Source of the DNA: Victivallales bacterium
GTDB lineage: Bacteria > Verrucomicrobiota > Lentisphaeria > Oligosphaerales > Oligosphaeraceae
Length of the DNA stretch: 17,064 nt
NCBI GenBank assembly: GCA_017431185.1
Contig: JAFRLP010000104.1
Coordinates: 1 to 17,064, forward strand
Direction: 5' to 3'
Positions within the stretch are counted from its first letter, which is position 1. Every line of letters starts with the position of its first letter. Below are positions 7,481 to 16,006 of the stretch, piece after piece. A program made the translations under genes and the position numbers. The notes under the pieces were generated by a model. It saw only the letters and a program-made list of their open reading frames with translations. It did not search any database and had not been told where the DNA came from.

Positions 7481-8599
7481 ATGAACTCGCAAGACCGGAA
7501 CCGCAATCCCTACCAAGGCGTTGATTGGGAAAAGCAAATCAGAATCACCGGCTGCACGCATCTGCATTGCTCCACGCGGGAGGAATTCATCCATGCGATG
7601 GAAAGTGGCCTGGAGTTTGCGACCTTTTCGAATTACCACCCATCCGCGCCCTATTACCCCGCAAGTTCCATCCGCGAGAACACCTTCAAGTTGGGGCAGC
7701 CCTCCTACATTCGCAATGGGGAGGTCATCCATGAACGGCTTGATTACCGAAGCCTTTTTGCGGAATGGGGGGTGGGGCAATCCCAACTGCCGGCCTCGGA
7801 AGGCGAATTGCTGTTCCCGCCAATGCCCCCTGGCGTCATGGAGGCCCCCAATGCGGAGCACCACTTCTTTTCGGACTACAATGTCTATCTGCATGTGACT
7901 TGCCCTGGCAGTTTTTTCGCCAGCGGCAACTATGACCGCAACCGGCACTCCGTGTTGGCCCAGCATGGGATCCATTCAGGAACCCAAATGCCTTGGCGCA
8001 AAGCCTTTGACGCAATGCTTGAGGCTTTGATGCTCCCAGACGGCGGGGGCATCGTCATCAATCATCCGCATTGGTCGCATCTGCCCCACACATTCCTTTG
8101 TGAAATGCTTGACCATGACCCGCGGGTGCTGGGTCTGGAAGTCTTCAATGCGAATTGCCGCATGGAAGGAACTGCCGCAGCCGAGAGCCAATGGGATGAA
8201 GTGCTCGGCACAGGCCGCCAATGCTATGGCTTCTGCGTGCAAGACCACCTGGGCGAAGGAAAACTCCAGGGACGAACCATCCTGCTGCCAGAGGAACGTA
8301 CCGCCGAGTCTTGTCTGCGGGCTTATCGCCAGGGACGCTTCTACGGAGCAATCAAGGGCGAGGGATTGCATTTCGAGTCGGTGGAATTCGACGGGCGCAC
8401 CCTGCGCGTGCGCTGCGACAAGGAGGCAATCATCCTCCTGCTCAGCCATCGCGGAGTGCTGGTCGAACTTTGGACTGGCAGGGAATTGCTCTACTCCGTT
8501 CCGGAGTCTGACCGAGGGAAAGACGTCTTTCTGCGCGTAACGGCGACAGACCAGGCAAGCGGGGAAAAACTCTTCACCCAGCCATTCATGCTGATTTGA
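7481..8599 (+). CDS. PHP-superfamily (CehA/McbA-like) metallohydrolase
   Basis: The 372-residue product has no signal peptide and starts 19 bases after the glycosidase stop, so it is in the same operon; the ribosome binding site is weak (AGAGAG). PHP-type metal ligands appear in order: H27-x-H29 (TGCTHLHCS), H53 (FSNYHPS), H195 and H197 (IVINHPHWSH), E220 (LGLEVFNAN) and D255-H256 (FCVQDHLGEG). The superfamily contains metal-dependent phosphoesterases and related hydrolases. A C-terminal beta-rich segment (residues 290-372, FESVEFDGRTLRVRCDKE) is as found in CehA-like proteins. The substrate is unknown; a role on a phosphorylated or otherwise modified sugar from the same pathway is inference. 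The catalytic residues look complete, so it is probably active. Confidence 0.72.
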   Translation: MNSQDRNRNPYQGVDWEKQIRITGCTHLHCSTREEFIHAMESGLEFATFSNYHPSAPYYPASSIRENTFKLGQPSYIRNGEVIHERLDYRSLFAEWGVGQSQLPASEGELLFPPMPPGVMEAPNAEHHFFSDYNVYLHVTCPGSFFASGNYDRNRHSVLAQHGIHSGTQMPWRKAFDAMLEALMLPDGGGIVINHPHWSHLPHTFLCEMLDHDPRVLGLEVFNANCRMEGTAAAESQWDEVLGTGRQCYGFCVQDHLGEGKLQGRTILLPEERTAESCLRAYRQGRFYGAIKGEGLHFESVEFDGRTLRVRCDKEAIILLLSHRGVLVELWTGRELLYSVPESDRGKDVFLRVTATDQASGEKLFTQPFMLI

Positions 8600-8766
8600 A
8601 CTTAGCCCCCCAACCCGCGCCTTGCGGCGCGGGCACAAAACAAAGAGTTCAGGTGCGGGAGCGGTGGCGACACGAGGGCTTTAGCACGGGCACATGACAG
8701 TGGCGCGGGAATAAAGGCGCCTCCAATTGCACAGGCGGAATCCTCTGGCTTCACCTTTCCGCCAGA
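8600..8766. other. Convergent intergenic region, no gene
   Basis: The plus operon ends at 8599 and the minus operon at 8767. The spacer holds the GC hairpin at 8614-8633 and a weaker dyad GGCGGAA (8734-8740) with TTCCGCC (8757-8763). Neither is followed by a T-run on either strand, so no canonical terminator is visible where two operons collide. Confidence 0.4.
8614..8633. repeat. GC-rich palindromic hairpin (CCGCG...CGCGG core)
   Basis: CCCGCGCC and GGCGCGGG pair perfectly over 8 bp around a TTGC tetraloop. It lies 15 bases after the PHP gene stop. A 3' stabilising hairpin or a dispersed repeat is likelier than an intrinsic terminator because CACAAAACAAAG follows. Confidence 0.5.
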
Positions 8767-10230
8767 CTATTTGGCAGACCCAACAATGACGGACTCCACG
8801 CCAAGACAGTCCGCCACTTTTCCCAGTGTTTCGGCATGATGTCCGACCCCCAGCGCGAAATGATGCGTCGGCCCTTCCGTAGCCCAACGCCTCAGGAACG
8901 TGCGGACATCGGGCTGAAACCTGCCATGCGTGTTGGTATTGCCAGTGGGCGGAATCGGTCCCGGCACGGACTCGCCCTCGGCAATGATGAACTTGAATTT
9001 TCCATCGGCCTTCACCCCGATGCTCAGCAAGGTGATTGGCCCGACCTTGATGTTGAACTCCACTCCGGCGCCGGAACCCGGCTTGCCATGGTATTTTTTC
9101 AGGCTCCTCAAGACTGGTCTGCGGTCGGAGATGTTCAAATGGTGCGGGCCGTCATGGCCCACCAGGACAGTGTCCCGCACGAAGTCAATGGGGTGGAATT
9201 CGGCAAAGCTGCCGCCAATGTCCAGGCGGTCGAAAATCATCATGGCGATACAAGTCTTGATGTCGAATTCGCCGCACATGGGAAAGCCAGCGGAGGTCAG
9301 AAGGGAATTGCCAACGATGAAATTCGCGACCAGCGCGCGCATCTCCGAGCCCGGTTCGGCCTCGTAATAGTAGGCCAGTCCGTCAAGTTTCCTCTCCTGG
9401 ATAAACTGCTCCAAGGCGACAGCCGCCCGGGCTGCCCTGCCAAGGTCTTCGGCGTTAAGCTTTTCGGTCACGGGATCGCAGACCGGAGCCGGGGTGTCAA
9501 AGAAGTCCAGAATCCGACCCTTCATCTCAATGGCTTCGGGGCTTGAGTCGTTGACCTCCCGCCAATGCCGCAGCACTTCACCAGGCTCGCATTGGACGAC
9601 ATGGCAGCCGAATGCAGCCGTCACCGCAGTCGGGTCGGTCTGCATGTCAAGCATCGACTCAAGCACATGCCCCATATGCCCCAGGCGCGCCCGCCGGAGG
9701 TCATGCAGAACGTTGGCAATGGAGCACCACTCGGCAATCTCCGCGTCGGCCAGGGCATCGTTTTCCAGCCGTCCGACAATGATTGACGGGGCCTTTCTGC
9801 CCATTCTCACCGCAACGCCGGCGAATTCAGGAACGGCGCAGTAGTCATCATTGCAGAGCTGCATGAAAGTCCGTGCCTTGCCATAGTCCATCGCCTCCAG
9901 CGGCTGAAGGGCGACCAGGACAATCGGAATGTGCATTTCGCGGGCGATGACCCCGAAGGTCGAGCTGGTGGCGTAGGTCACCATGTCGATGAACAGCAGG
10001 TCCAGGTCGGCGGCCTTCAGCGCCGGCAGGCCCCCATAGGCCTTCTCCGCATTGTCAACCAGGCCAAAGTCGAGCGCCGTCACGGCATTCCTCTCCACCT
10101 TGGCGCGAAACGTCTCCATTTTGCCGAGCATGATATCGCGGAGCCCTTCAAATTGGCTCCAGTAGGTGTCCAGGCCGACCCCCACGATTCCGACATTGGC
10201 ATCCAGTGGCTTTCTTCTTGCGATTTTCAT
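8767..10230 (-). CDS. L-arabinose/L-fucose isomerase-family protein
   Basis: The 487-residue product has the length and layout of the AraA/FucI sugar isomerase family. An N-terminal Rossmann-like part (ANVGIVGVGLDTYWSQF, DLDLLFIDMVTYATSSTFG) is followed by a C-terminal metal-binding half: GSEMRAL (E296), MCGEFDIKTC (E321), EFHPIDF (H346), GHDGPHHLN and THHFALGVGHH (H456/H457). E296, E321, H346 and H456 are candidate counterparts of the two Glu and two His that hold the divalent metal in AraA. It would convert an aldose to a ketose in the cytoplasm. Its ATG is four bases after the TAG of the upstream gene, with only GAGAG adjacent, so translation is probably coupled. It is the last gene of the minus operon and ends with TAG. 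The true sugar (arabinose, fucose, rhamnose-like or other) cannot be read from sequence. Confidence 0.78.
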   Translation of the reverse strand: MKIARRKPLDANVGIVGVGLDTYWSQFEGLRDIMLGKMETFRAKVERNAVTALDFGLVDNAEKAYGGLPALKAADLDLLFIDMVTYATSSTFGVIAREMHIPIVLVALQPLEAMDYGKARTFMQLCNDDYCAVPEFAGVAVRMGRKAPSIIVGRLENDALADAEIAEWCSIANVLHDLRRARLGHMGHVLESMLDMQTDPTAVTAAFGCHVVQCEPGEVLRHWREVNDSSPEAIEMKGRILDFFDTPAPVCDPVTEKLNAEDLGRAARAAVALEQFIQERKLDGLAYYYEAEPGSEMRALVANFIVGNSLLTSAGFPMCGEFDIKTCIAMMIFDRLDIGGSFAEFHPIDFVRDTVLVGHDGPHHLNISDRRPVLRSLKKYHGKPGSGAGVEFNIKVGPITLLSIGVKADGKFKFIIAEGESVPGPIPPTGNTNTHGRFQPDVRTFLRRWATEGPTHHFALGVGHHAETLGKVADCLGVESVIVGSAK

Positions 10231-10234
10231 CTCT

Positions 10235-12496
10235 CTACCATGATATCAAAATGGTTCCAGTCACGTTTCGGCAGGTCAGAACGTTCCCCGCAAAGCCGCC
10301 TTCACTTTCCGTCTCCAGAAAATCGCCCTCCACATAGGGTGGCGCCCCAGGGTCCTTCAGCACTTTCGTCCGTGCCTCGAAACCGGGTTCAGGGCGGAAG
10401 CGAAGCGTGGCGTCCTTCAGTCCGCTCACCTCCAGGCGTCGTTTGACTTCCGGCGTGCATCGGCAGAATTCCTTGCACCTGACGGCTCCGTCCTGCATTT
10501 CAACGAACACACGGCATTCCATGTGGACGGCCTTGGGGAAATGATATACCGCAAGCCCATCCCTGATGAGCGTCTCGGTTTCCACAAAAATCGGCGCTCC
10601 TTCGGGGAACCTCAGCCGTTCCGCCGTGTTCATGTCGGGCACATACGATGACAGATACAAGGCGTTCCTGCAATAGTTCATCACCATCATCGGCTCCGGC
10701 TGCACGGGGGAAAGCCTGTCGAATTCGCAGAGATAGCCCAATTTCCCCAGCAGAATGCGCATCAGGCTCTCGGGGTAGAAATACCTCCCACGGTCAAGCA
10801 TATCCACATATCGTCCGTTCTTGCCTATGGTGAACGAGTTGCCGCCCCTGACCCAGGCCACGTTTCCGCGCCTCAAGGCAATCACCTTGTCCTGCACGGA
10901 GGCAACCACCTCCACGTCATCCCCCGCCTTCACGGTATCAATCCCCCCTGCGCAATAGGTCGGCTCGTGCCGTAGCATCGCGCTTTTCCCTTCAATGGCG
11001 GACGTGAGTTCGCCCGATATCGGGTCAGACCTTTCCAGGCCGAGCAGCGCCAGCAGTTCCGGGGCATTGACAGGGCCGTAGAGCAGGACTTTTCCACCGC
11101 CCTGGATGAATTTTGACAGCAACCCGAGGATTTTCGGGCGTTGGAAGGCGGCTGTCGGCGCCACAAGGACATTCCCGTCACACGCCCCGCTTGCCATGGC
11201 GGCCTCAAGATTGCCGGTGCTGACCACGGTGCCCACGGGGAAACCGCAGTTGATTGCAGTGCGCATGAACCAGTCCCCGAAGAAAACCTCGGCCATGCCC
11301 TCTCCTGAAAACACCATTTCATGGTATTCGTCGAAGGGATACAGCCAGATTACGGGGCCGCCCTTGTCCGGCGCCGTGTCCAAGGCCGCCCGGATGTGGG
11401 GGATGACCTCATTCGGCACCTGCTCCGGCATGTTTCCGCAGGAGTCATCCACCGAAAGGAAACACACCCTGTCGGGTCCCTCGGCCCGTCCGTCCTCCCC
11501 GAGCCTGGCGACCGCCAGCGGCAGATAGATGTCGTGTGGGTTTCGTCCGTAACGGTCAAGCCACGGACTGTTGATGAACCATGGGTCATGGACATAGAAG
11601 CGGAAGGGATACCCTGTGCCCTTCGGGAGTTCCGCGATGTGCGACATCCAGCCGGCGAGTTCCATTCCGAAATCCCCGTTCAAGGCGGCCCATGGTGAAT
11701 TCGGGGGCGGTTTGACTCCTGGGACATTCCGATAGATTTCCCGCAAAGGCACACCGTCCGAGGCCAAGTCCATTGCCGTCGAAAGGTTTGTGCCGCGGGT
11801 TTCAATCGGCAGTCCTGGCAGTTCCCTGCGCAGGTCAACCCAGAATCGGAGAATTTTCTTCTTTATGTCCACGCAGGCCGCGTTGTCGAATTTCCTGCCG
11901 TCGAAAAGAGCGCCGCACACGCCCCAGGCCTCCAGGCCAAAGCCAAAGCCATTGGATAGCCATATATAGTCGAAACCCATGTCCTCGCAGAAGCGCCTGG
12001 CCTGTCTGCCCAGAAATTTTCCGAAGGAGGTGCCCTCCTCTATCCCCTTCGGAAATCCGGCGTAGGCGGTGGGGTCCGCGTGAAGTTCCGCATAGCAGCA
12101 GACAAAGTTCCTGACCTTCTTGCCATCTCCCAGCGTGTCGGCCAGACAGACTTCCTGGTGCCGCCTGTATTTGAAGGGGGAAACCGCAAATTCCGGACTT
12201 GGGTCGAAGGTGCAGCCAAGTCGGACTCCCCTGCCCTTTTCCGCAAAAACCTGGCGCATGGTTCCAAGGAGCCGCCTCAAGTCCCGATAAGTGTATTCGG
12301 GGAGGCTTTTCCTGTACAGGCGCGGCGAATGGTGAATGCTGAGCTGTTCCTGCGGCAAGTCGGGAATGTCACCGAAGACCTGGGAGTTGGCCACGCCAAT
12401 GTATTTTCCCCATTCAAAGCCATCGTCAAGCCTTCCTCTGTAGTCCAGAATCTCCGAGCCATCCGCAGCCCAGAGCAGAATGGAGACGCACTCCAT
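10235..12496 (-). CDS. Large glycosidase-like protein (TIM-barrel plus Rossmann-like domain), function unknown
   Basis: The 753 residues from the first available ATG show no signal peptide. About residues 70-400 look like a TIM-barrel glycosidase (GFDYIWLSNGFGFGLEAWG, LPIETRGTNLST, FRFYVHDPWFINSPWLDRYG, CFLSVDDSCGN, VIWLYPFDEYHEM). Residues 405-490 (GTVVSTGNL, GNVLVAPTAAF, FIQGGGKVLLYGP) resemble the GATase-like or trimerisation domain that follows such barrels. A beta-rich tail ends the protein. Carboxylates in FGFGLEAWG, SVDDS and PFDEYHE are candidate catalytic residues, unassigned. The start is doubtful: 16 codons upstream in the same frame (REIHYRQWLPLTRD) read like genuine protein but have no start codon, and loss of one A from the run opposite 12538-12541 would give ATG at 12545. 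The stop (TAG) is four bases before the isomerase start. Probably cytoplasmic; family not recognised with certainty. Confidence 0.72.
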   Translation of the reverse strand: MECVSILLWAADGSEILDYRGRLDDGFEWGKYIGVANSQVFGDIPDLPQEQLSIHHSPRLYRKSLPEYTYRDLRRLLGTMRQVFAEKGRGVRLGCTFDPSPEFAVSPFKYRRHQEVCLADTLGDGKKVRNFVCCYAELHADPTAYAGFPKGIEEGTSFGKFLGRQARRFCEDMGFDYIWLSNGFGFGLEAWGVCGALFDGRKFDNAACVDIKKKILRFWVDLRRELPGLPIETRGTNLSTAMDLASDGVPLREIYRNVPGVKPPPNSPWAALNGDFGMELAGWMSHIAELPKGTGYPFRFYVHDPWFINSPWLDRYGRNPHDIYLPLAVARLGEDGRAEGPDRVCFLSVDDSCGNMPEQVPNEVIPHIRAALDTAPDKGGPVIWLYPFDEYHEMVFSGEGMAEVFFGDWFMRTAINCGFPVGTVVSTGNLEAAMASGACDGNVLVAPTAAFQRPKILGLLSKFIQGGGKVLLYGPVNAPELLALLGLERSDPISGELTSAIEGKSAMLRHEPTYCAGGIDTVKAGDDVEVVASVQDKVIALRRGNVAWVRGGNSFTIGKNGRYVDMLDRGRYFYPESLMRILLGKLGYLCEFDRLSPVQPEPMMVMNYCRNALYLSSYVPDMNTAERLRFPEGAPIFVETETLIRDGLAVYHFPKAVHMECRVFVEMQDGAVRCKEFCRCTPEVKRRLEVSGLKDATLRFRPEPGFEARTKVLKDPGAPPYVEGDFLETESEGGFAGNVLTCRNVTGTILISW

Positions 12497-12571
12497 GTCC
12501 CTGGTCAGCGGTAGCCACTGCCTGTAATGGATTTCTCTTTTGCATTTCCATTTCCTTTCTTCATTGGATGT

Positions 12572-13666
12572 TTAACGCCTGATGACAAGCATTTTGGTCT
12601 TCCGCGGTCTGATGGACAGGGGATGGAACCGCTCCTCCTGCCCAGTGAGCACATTTTGCGCAGTCCCGTGCCCGAAGAGGCCGCCGGGCAGGTCAACGGT
12701 CAAAACCTCGTTGTAGGAGGTGTTGAAGGCGGCGACCAGGAAACCTTCGTTCCGCCGATAATAGCTGACGGCGACCCCGTGCTTCCAGTCGCCGAGGCCG
12801 TTCTCCCAATAGGGTGACCAACGGCAGTCCTTTTCGTAGGCGCCGAATTCCTTCATGGCGTTCCAGCATGCGACAAGCCCGGGAATCTGCTGCGACGTCA
12901 CTCCAATGGGCAGGTTATCATGCAACAGGGAGAGGCCGACCACCTCCTCAAGGCTGACAATGGCCTTCACGTCATGCACATAGGTTGGCATGTTCAGCGT
13001 CGCGAACCAGTTGAATTGGACTCCATACTGCCGCTGTGGCATAAATGCGAGCTGGTAATAGGGCAGCGAAAGTGTCTGATAGCCGCGCTCCCCTCCCTTT
13101 TTCGCAGCCGTCCAATTCTCCCCCTGGGTGATGACGTCAGTCCAGAGCGCACATGGTGTCAGCACCTGCGCGTGCTGCAGGATGAGATTCCCGGGGGCGG
13201 CCAGATGGGTGACATTCCAGAACTTCAGGAAAAGGGCGCGCAGTTCCAGAATCGGCACCTCACCCAGGCTTTCGCCATTCTCCTCGTAGCCGCAGCCGTG
13301 GTACCTGTTACGGCAGGAGCCATAGCCGGTCATGTCCAGGTAGAACCCCTTCAGACGTTCATTCTTCAGCAATTCAGATATTCCGTGGAGGTAGAAATTA
13401 TGCCACGCGGGACACGGGCAGACCAGAGAATAGGTGGCCTCGGTCCCGACGTGCCTCTGCCTGGGATACTGCTCCCATTCGCAGGAGAACGGAAGTTCGT
13501 TTTCCATGCTAATCGGCGTATAGGTATTGTCCACCCACAGCAGAGGGGCGAGCGGCATTTTCGCCAGCCGGTCCGTCGCCGAATCCAACTGCCTTTTTTG
13601 CCCCTGGTCAAGATAGGGGTTCCCCTGAGTGCAAGTCAAGCCGCATTCGATGACTTGGGTCGCCAC
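12572..13666 (-). CDS. GH123/DUF6067-like catalytic (TIM-barrel) half, separated by an in-frame TAG
   Basis: This frame is open from the codon right after the TAG at 13799-13801 down to TAA at 12572; its first ATG is at 13666. The 44 codons between (RVGFNQFFRYDRAHFETAL, then NRIWKSGPLKTKFFTGAE) read as ordinary protein, so the true homologous region starts before the ATG. The segment resembles the barrel of GH123/DUF6067-type proteins: MPLAPLLWVDNTYTPIS, GFYLDMTGYG (Asp111 counted from this ATG, candidate catalytic acid), NRYHGCGYEENGE, then a beta-sandwich end (VSYYRRNEGFLVAAFNTS). Taken with the upstream half it would be one 1142-codon protein. On its own it lacks a signal peptide and the first strand of the barrel, and no clear Shine-Dalgarno precedes 13666, so expression as a separate protein is doubtful. 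Likely a pseudogene piece or a product of read-through. Confidence 0.7.
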   Translation of the reverse strand: MATQVIECGLTCTQGNPYLDQGQKRQLDSATDRLAKMPLAPLLWVDNTYTPISMENELPFSCEWEQYPRQRHVGTEATYSLVCPCPAWHNFYLHGISELLKNERLKGFYLDMTGYGSCRNRYHGCGYEENGESLGEVPILELRALFLKFWNVTHLAAPGNLILQHAQVLTPCALWTDVITQGENWTAAKKGGERGYQTLSLPYYQLAFMPQRQYGVQFNWFATLNMPTYVHDVKAIVSLEEVVGLSLLHDNLPIGVTSQQIPGLVACWNAMKEFGAYEKDCRWSPYWENGLGDWKHGVAVSYYRRNEGFLVAAFNTSYNEVLTVDLPGGLFGHGTAQNVLTGQEERFHPLSIRPRKTKMLVIRR

Positions 13667-13798
13667 GTCGCCGGGCCGGACATTGATTTCGGCGCCTGTG
13701 AAGAATTTGGTCTTCAGCGGCCCGGATTTCCAAATGCGGTTCAGCGCCGTCTCGAAATGCGCCCGGTCGTAGCGGAAGAACTGGTTGAACCCGACACG

Positions 13799-13801
13799 CT
13801 A
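13799..13801 (-). other. In-frame amber codon interrupting the GH123-like gene
   Basis: The context is CGT CTG TAG CGT GTC GGG (L-stop-R-V-G). Coding sense is uninterrupted in the same frame on both sides (GDRNRL before, RVGFNQFFRYDR after). A single G-to-A change from TGG (Trp) or C-to-T from CAG (Gln) would create it. Confidence 0.85.
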
Positions 13802-16000
13802 CAGACGGTTTCTGTCCCCGATGTCCCTGACAGGTGTGCCGATGAAGCCAAATTCATAGCGTCGTCCGTCTCCGCTGATTTCCAACGCTGAGGACACCAG
13901 CGGAAAAGTCAAGGTGATGCGGTCCGCGGACTCCGTGACCCTGCTGTATTCCTCCGTGCGCATGTTGCGTGGCGACTTGAACATGGCGAACATTCCGAAG
14001 TCAACACCGCCCACCCAATAGAAATTGCAGAATTTGTCGCTCCATTTCCAGCCAGTCACCGAAAAGTTCCCGCCGTCCTCTGGCTGCGGAAAAGCCATGT
14101 CGGCGATTTTCGCGTCGCCGACCAATGCCAGGTAGCGCATCCCGATGCTTCCAAGGAAATTCATGTTGTTCTTTGCGCGCAAGTAACGAAGGTCCTCCCT
14201 GACCAGCGGCAATGAGATGGAAAGTTCTTCAAGCACTTCGACGCCAGCGTCCAAAGGAATTAAGGTCAGGTCATTCCATATCAGGCCGTCAAAGGCGATT
14301 ATGACCTTGCCTGACACGGCCAGCCTCCCGTCGGCGCTTCTCCCGGAAAACAGGAGTTCCGACTCGACATTGGAGGTCTTCGAAAGCCGTATTTCCTGGA
14401 TTTCCACTGGCCTTGAGTTCACGCTCAACTCCATCGGCGCCGCGAGGAAAGGCCTCTGGCGGATGATGACGCTCTCCGGCAATGCCCCTTTCCCGTAAAC
14501 ATACTCCTTGCCGAATGTCGAAAAGGTCATTTCGGAGCCGGAAACCAAAGTCCGCAGTTCAGCCCATCCGGGAGGCGGGGCGGTTATTCTGCCCACTTCC
14601 CCCCGCCGATTCCATTCAGGGTCGGGCGGCCGCCTCATTCTCCTGTCGATTTCCGCCAGAGTCGTGCCGTCGGCTCCCTTTAGCCGGACAACGGCCCTGA
14701 AGTACCCGGGCCTGACCCCAGTGATGTCAATGGGAAACATGAACTTGTCCTTTCCGGAGATGTCCTCGTCGATTTCCAGAAGCCGGTCTCCCGAGTCGTC
14801 TGTCAAGCAGATGGAGACTCTCCGATTCGTCGGAAGGCCGGACAAACGGGTGACATCCCCATCCGCCCATAGCCTGTTTTCCGTGTACAAGGGCGCAAGG
14901 GACACCGCAAACGGTGGCGCACAGCGTCCACGCGCCCTGCCGCTGGCAATGACCTTATCCCCCACGTTCACACTCCAGTTGTAGTCCACTTCACACTCCT
15001 CGCTGATTCTTGCCACAACGCCCACCCTGACGTCCCCGCCCGTCGGGATTTTTCCGTCAAGAAACTGGTTCTCCGGGTCATTTGCGACTCCGCCCTTCAG
15101 CAGGACTTCTCCAGAGGGAGCGCCGTCAGGCGCATGGATTTTCCCGATGACTCCCAGCGAGCCGTCGGCAAAGTCGGCAAGCCTGTCCAACCGAAAAAAC
15201 GCGCAGCGCTTGACGAAGACGAACTTCCCAAAACGGTCAGGCTCCATAAAACTGCCGCCACCATCCCAGGCCGTCCAGCGTTTGGGCAACGCATAGCCAA
15301 GTTTTTGGATGTCATCATAGTCGCGGCAAAGCTGGACACGCCACGCCTGTCCAGCGTCGGGAGTCGGCTGGCCAAGGGACGCAAAGGGAATGGCGACCTC
15401 CGCCTCCCAGACGTCCTGGACATAGTAATCGTCATGGAGCAGCCTGTTGGCAATCTCCCAGGTGGGATTCCAGCCATCGCCAGGGACAACAGTCGAGCCA
15501 ATGAGCGCCTGGTCGTATCTTGAGCCGGCAGGGTCAAAGACAAGTTTAAACCACTTGTCCCCGTTTGGCGCAAGGTTAATCTCAATCGCGTCATTCTGGA
15601 CAATTCCGTCATCGTCACGCGGAAGTCGAGTTGCTTCAGCAAGAAAACGTTTTTTAGAGCGGAAGGCGAAATAGAGCCTCTCGTCATCCCATTTCGCATA
15701 GACAGTCACCGGCTTGTCCGACGTGCTCCAAGTGAGGTCGCAGAAGCCTCCAAGGACAGCGGCGTCCGCCCACTCCTCCCGGTCGATGTTCCCATCAATC
15801 ACCGGTCTTCTGGCGGCAAAGGGAATGACGGCCATCGCCTGGAAGCGATGCGGCTTTTCCGTGCCTTGTACAGCATTCTTTGCCTTTTCGCCATTCACCC
15901 GCCTGCCGACGGGACCGCTGAAATCCTCCAGGGCAAACGTTTTGGAGGCGATGCAAAGCGCCCCCAGCAGCAGAAGACTTGCGAACATTGTCCTTTTCAT
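13799..16000 (-). CDS. Secreted CBM9/DOMON-like and beta-sandwich half of a GH123/DUF6067-like protein
   Basis: The 733-residue product starts MKRTMFASLLLLGALCIAS, a signal peptide probably cut after TFA (residue 23). Residues 60-263 are a CBM9/DOMON-like carbohydrate-binding domain: PVIDGNIDREEWADA, VTVYAKWDDERLYFAF, NDAIEINLAPNGDKWFKLVFD, WEAEVAIPFASLG. A middle beta-rich region follows, and from about residue 490 (GWAELRTLVSGSEMTFSTFG) a large beta-sandwich like the N-terminal domain of GH123/DUF6067 proteins, ending NFYWVGGVDFGMFAMFKSP and EFGFIGTPVRDIGDRNRL. The catalytic barrel expected next is encoded in the same frame after a TAG. The ATG is supported by AGGAG and GAAGG upstream and lies six bases after the TGA of the preceding gene. 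Without the barrel it could only bind, not cleave, its glycan. Confidence 0.8.
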   Translation of the reverse strand: MKRTMFASLLLLGALCIASKTFALEDFSGPVGRRVNGEKAKNAVQGTEKPHRFQAMAVIPFAARRPVIDGNIDREEWADAAVLGGFCDLTWSTSDKPVTVYAKWDDERLYFAFRSKKRFLAEATRLPRDDDGIVQNDAIEINLAPNGDKWFKLVFDPAGSRYDQALIGSTVVPGDGWNPTWEIANRLLHDDYYVQDVWEAEVAIPFASLGQPTPDAGQAWRVQLCRDYDDIQKLGYALPKRWTAWDGGGSFMEPDRFGKFVFVKRCAFFRLDRLADFADGSLGVIGKIHAPDGAPSGEVLLKGGVANDPENQFLDGKIPTGGDVRVGVVARISEECEVDYNWSVNVGDKVIASGRARGRCAPPFAVSLAPLYTENRLWADGDVTRLSGLPTNRRVSICLTDDSGDRLLEIDEDISGKDKFMFPIDITGVRPGYFRAVVRLKGADGTTLAEIDRRMRRPPDPEWNRRGEVGRITAPPPGWAELRTLVSGSEMTFSTFGKEYVYGKGALPESVIIRQRPFLAAPMELSVNSRPVEIQEIRLSKTSNVESELLFSGRSADGRLAVSGKVIIAFDGLIWNDLTLIPLDAGVEVLEELSISLPLVREDLRYLRAKNNMNFLGSIGMRYLALVGDAKIADMAFPQPEDGGNFSVTGWKWSDKFCNFYWVGGVDFGMFAMFKSPRNMRTEEYSRVTESADRITLTFPLVSSALEISGDGRRYEFGFIGTPVRDIGDRNRL

Positions 16001-16006
16001 CTACCT

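Noticed and set aside
8614..8763. Bidirectional intrinsic terminator between the convergent operons
   Set aside because: The hairpins are strong but no T-run follows on either strand, so they were listed as repeats or dyads.
13799..13801. Reassignment of TAG as a sense codon throughout the genome
   Set aside because: TAG ends the LacI gene (3725-3727), the 753-residue gene (10235-10237, four bases before the next start) and the isomerase gene (8767-8769), all at natural protein ends.
12920..13891. Plus-strand frame of 323 codons opposite the GH123-like gene
   Set aside because: No domain or ribosome site; the minus strand carries consistent protein in one frame across the whole stretch.
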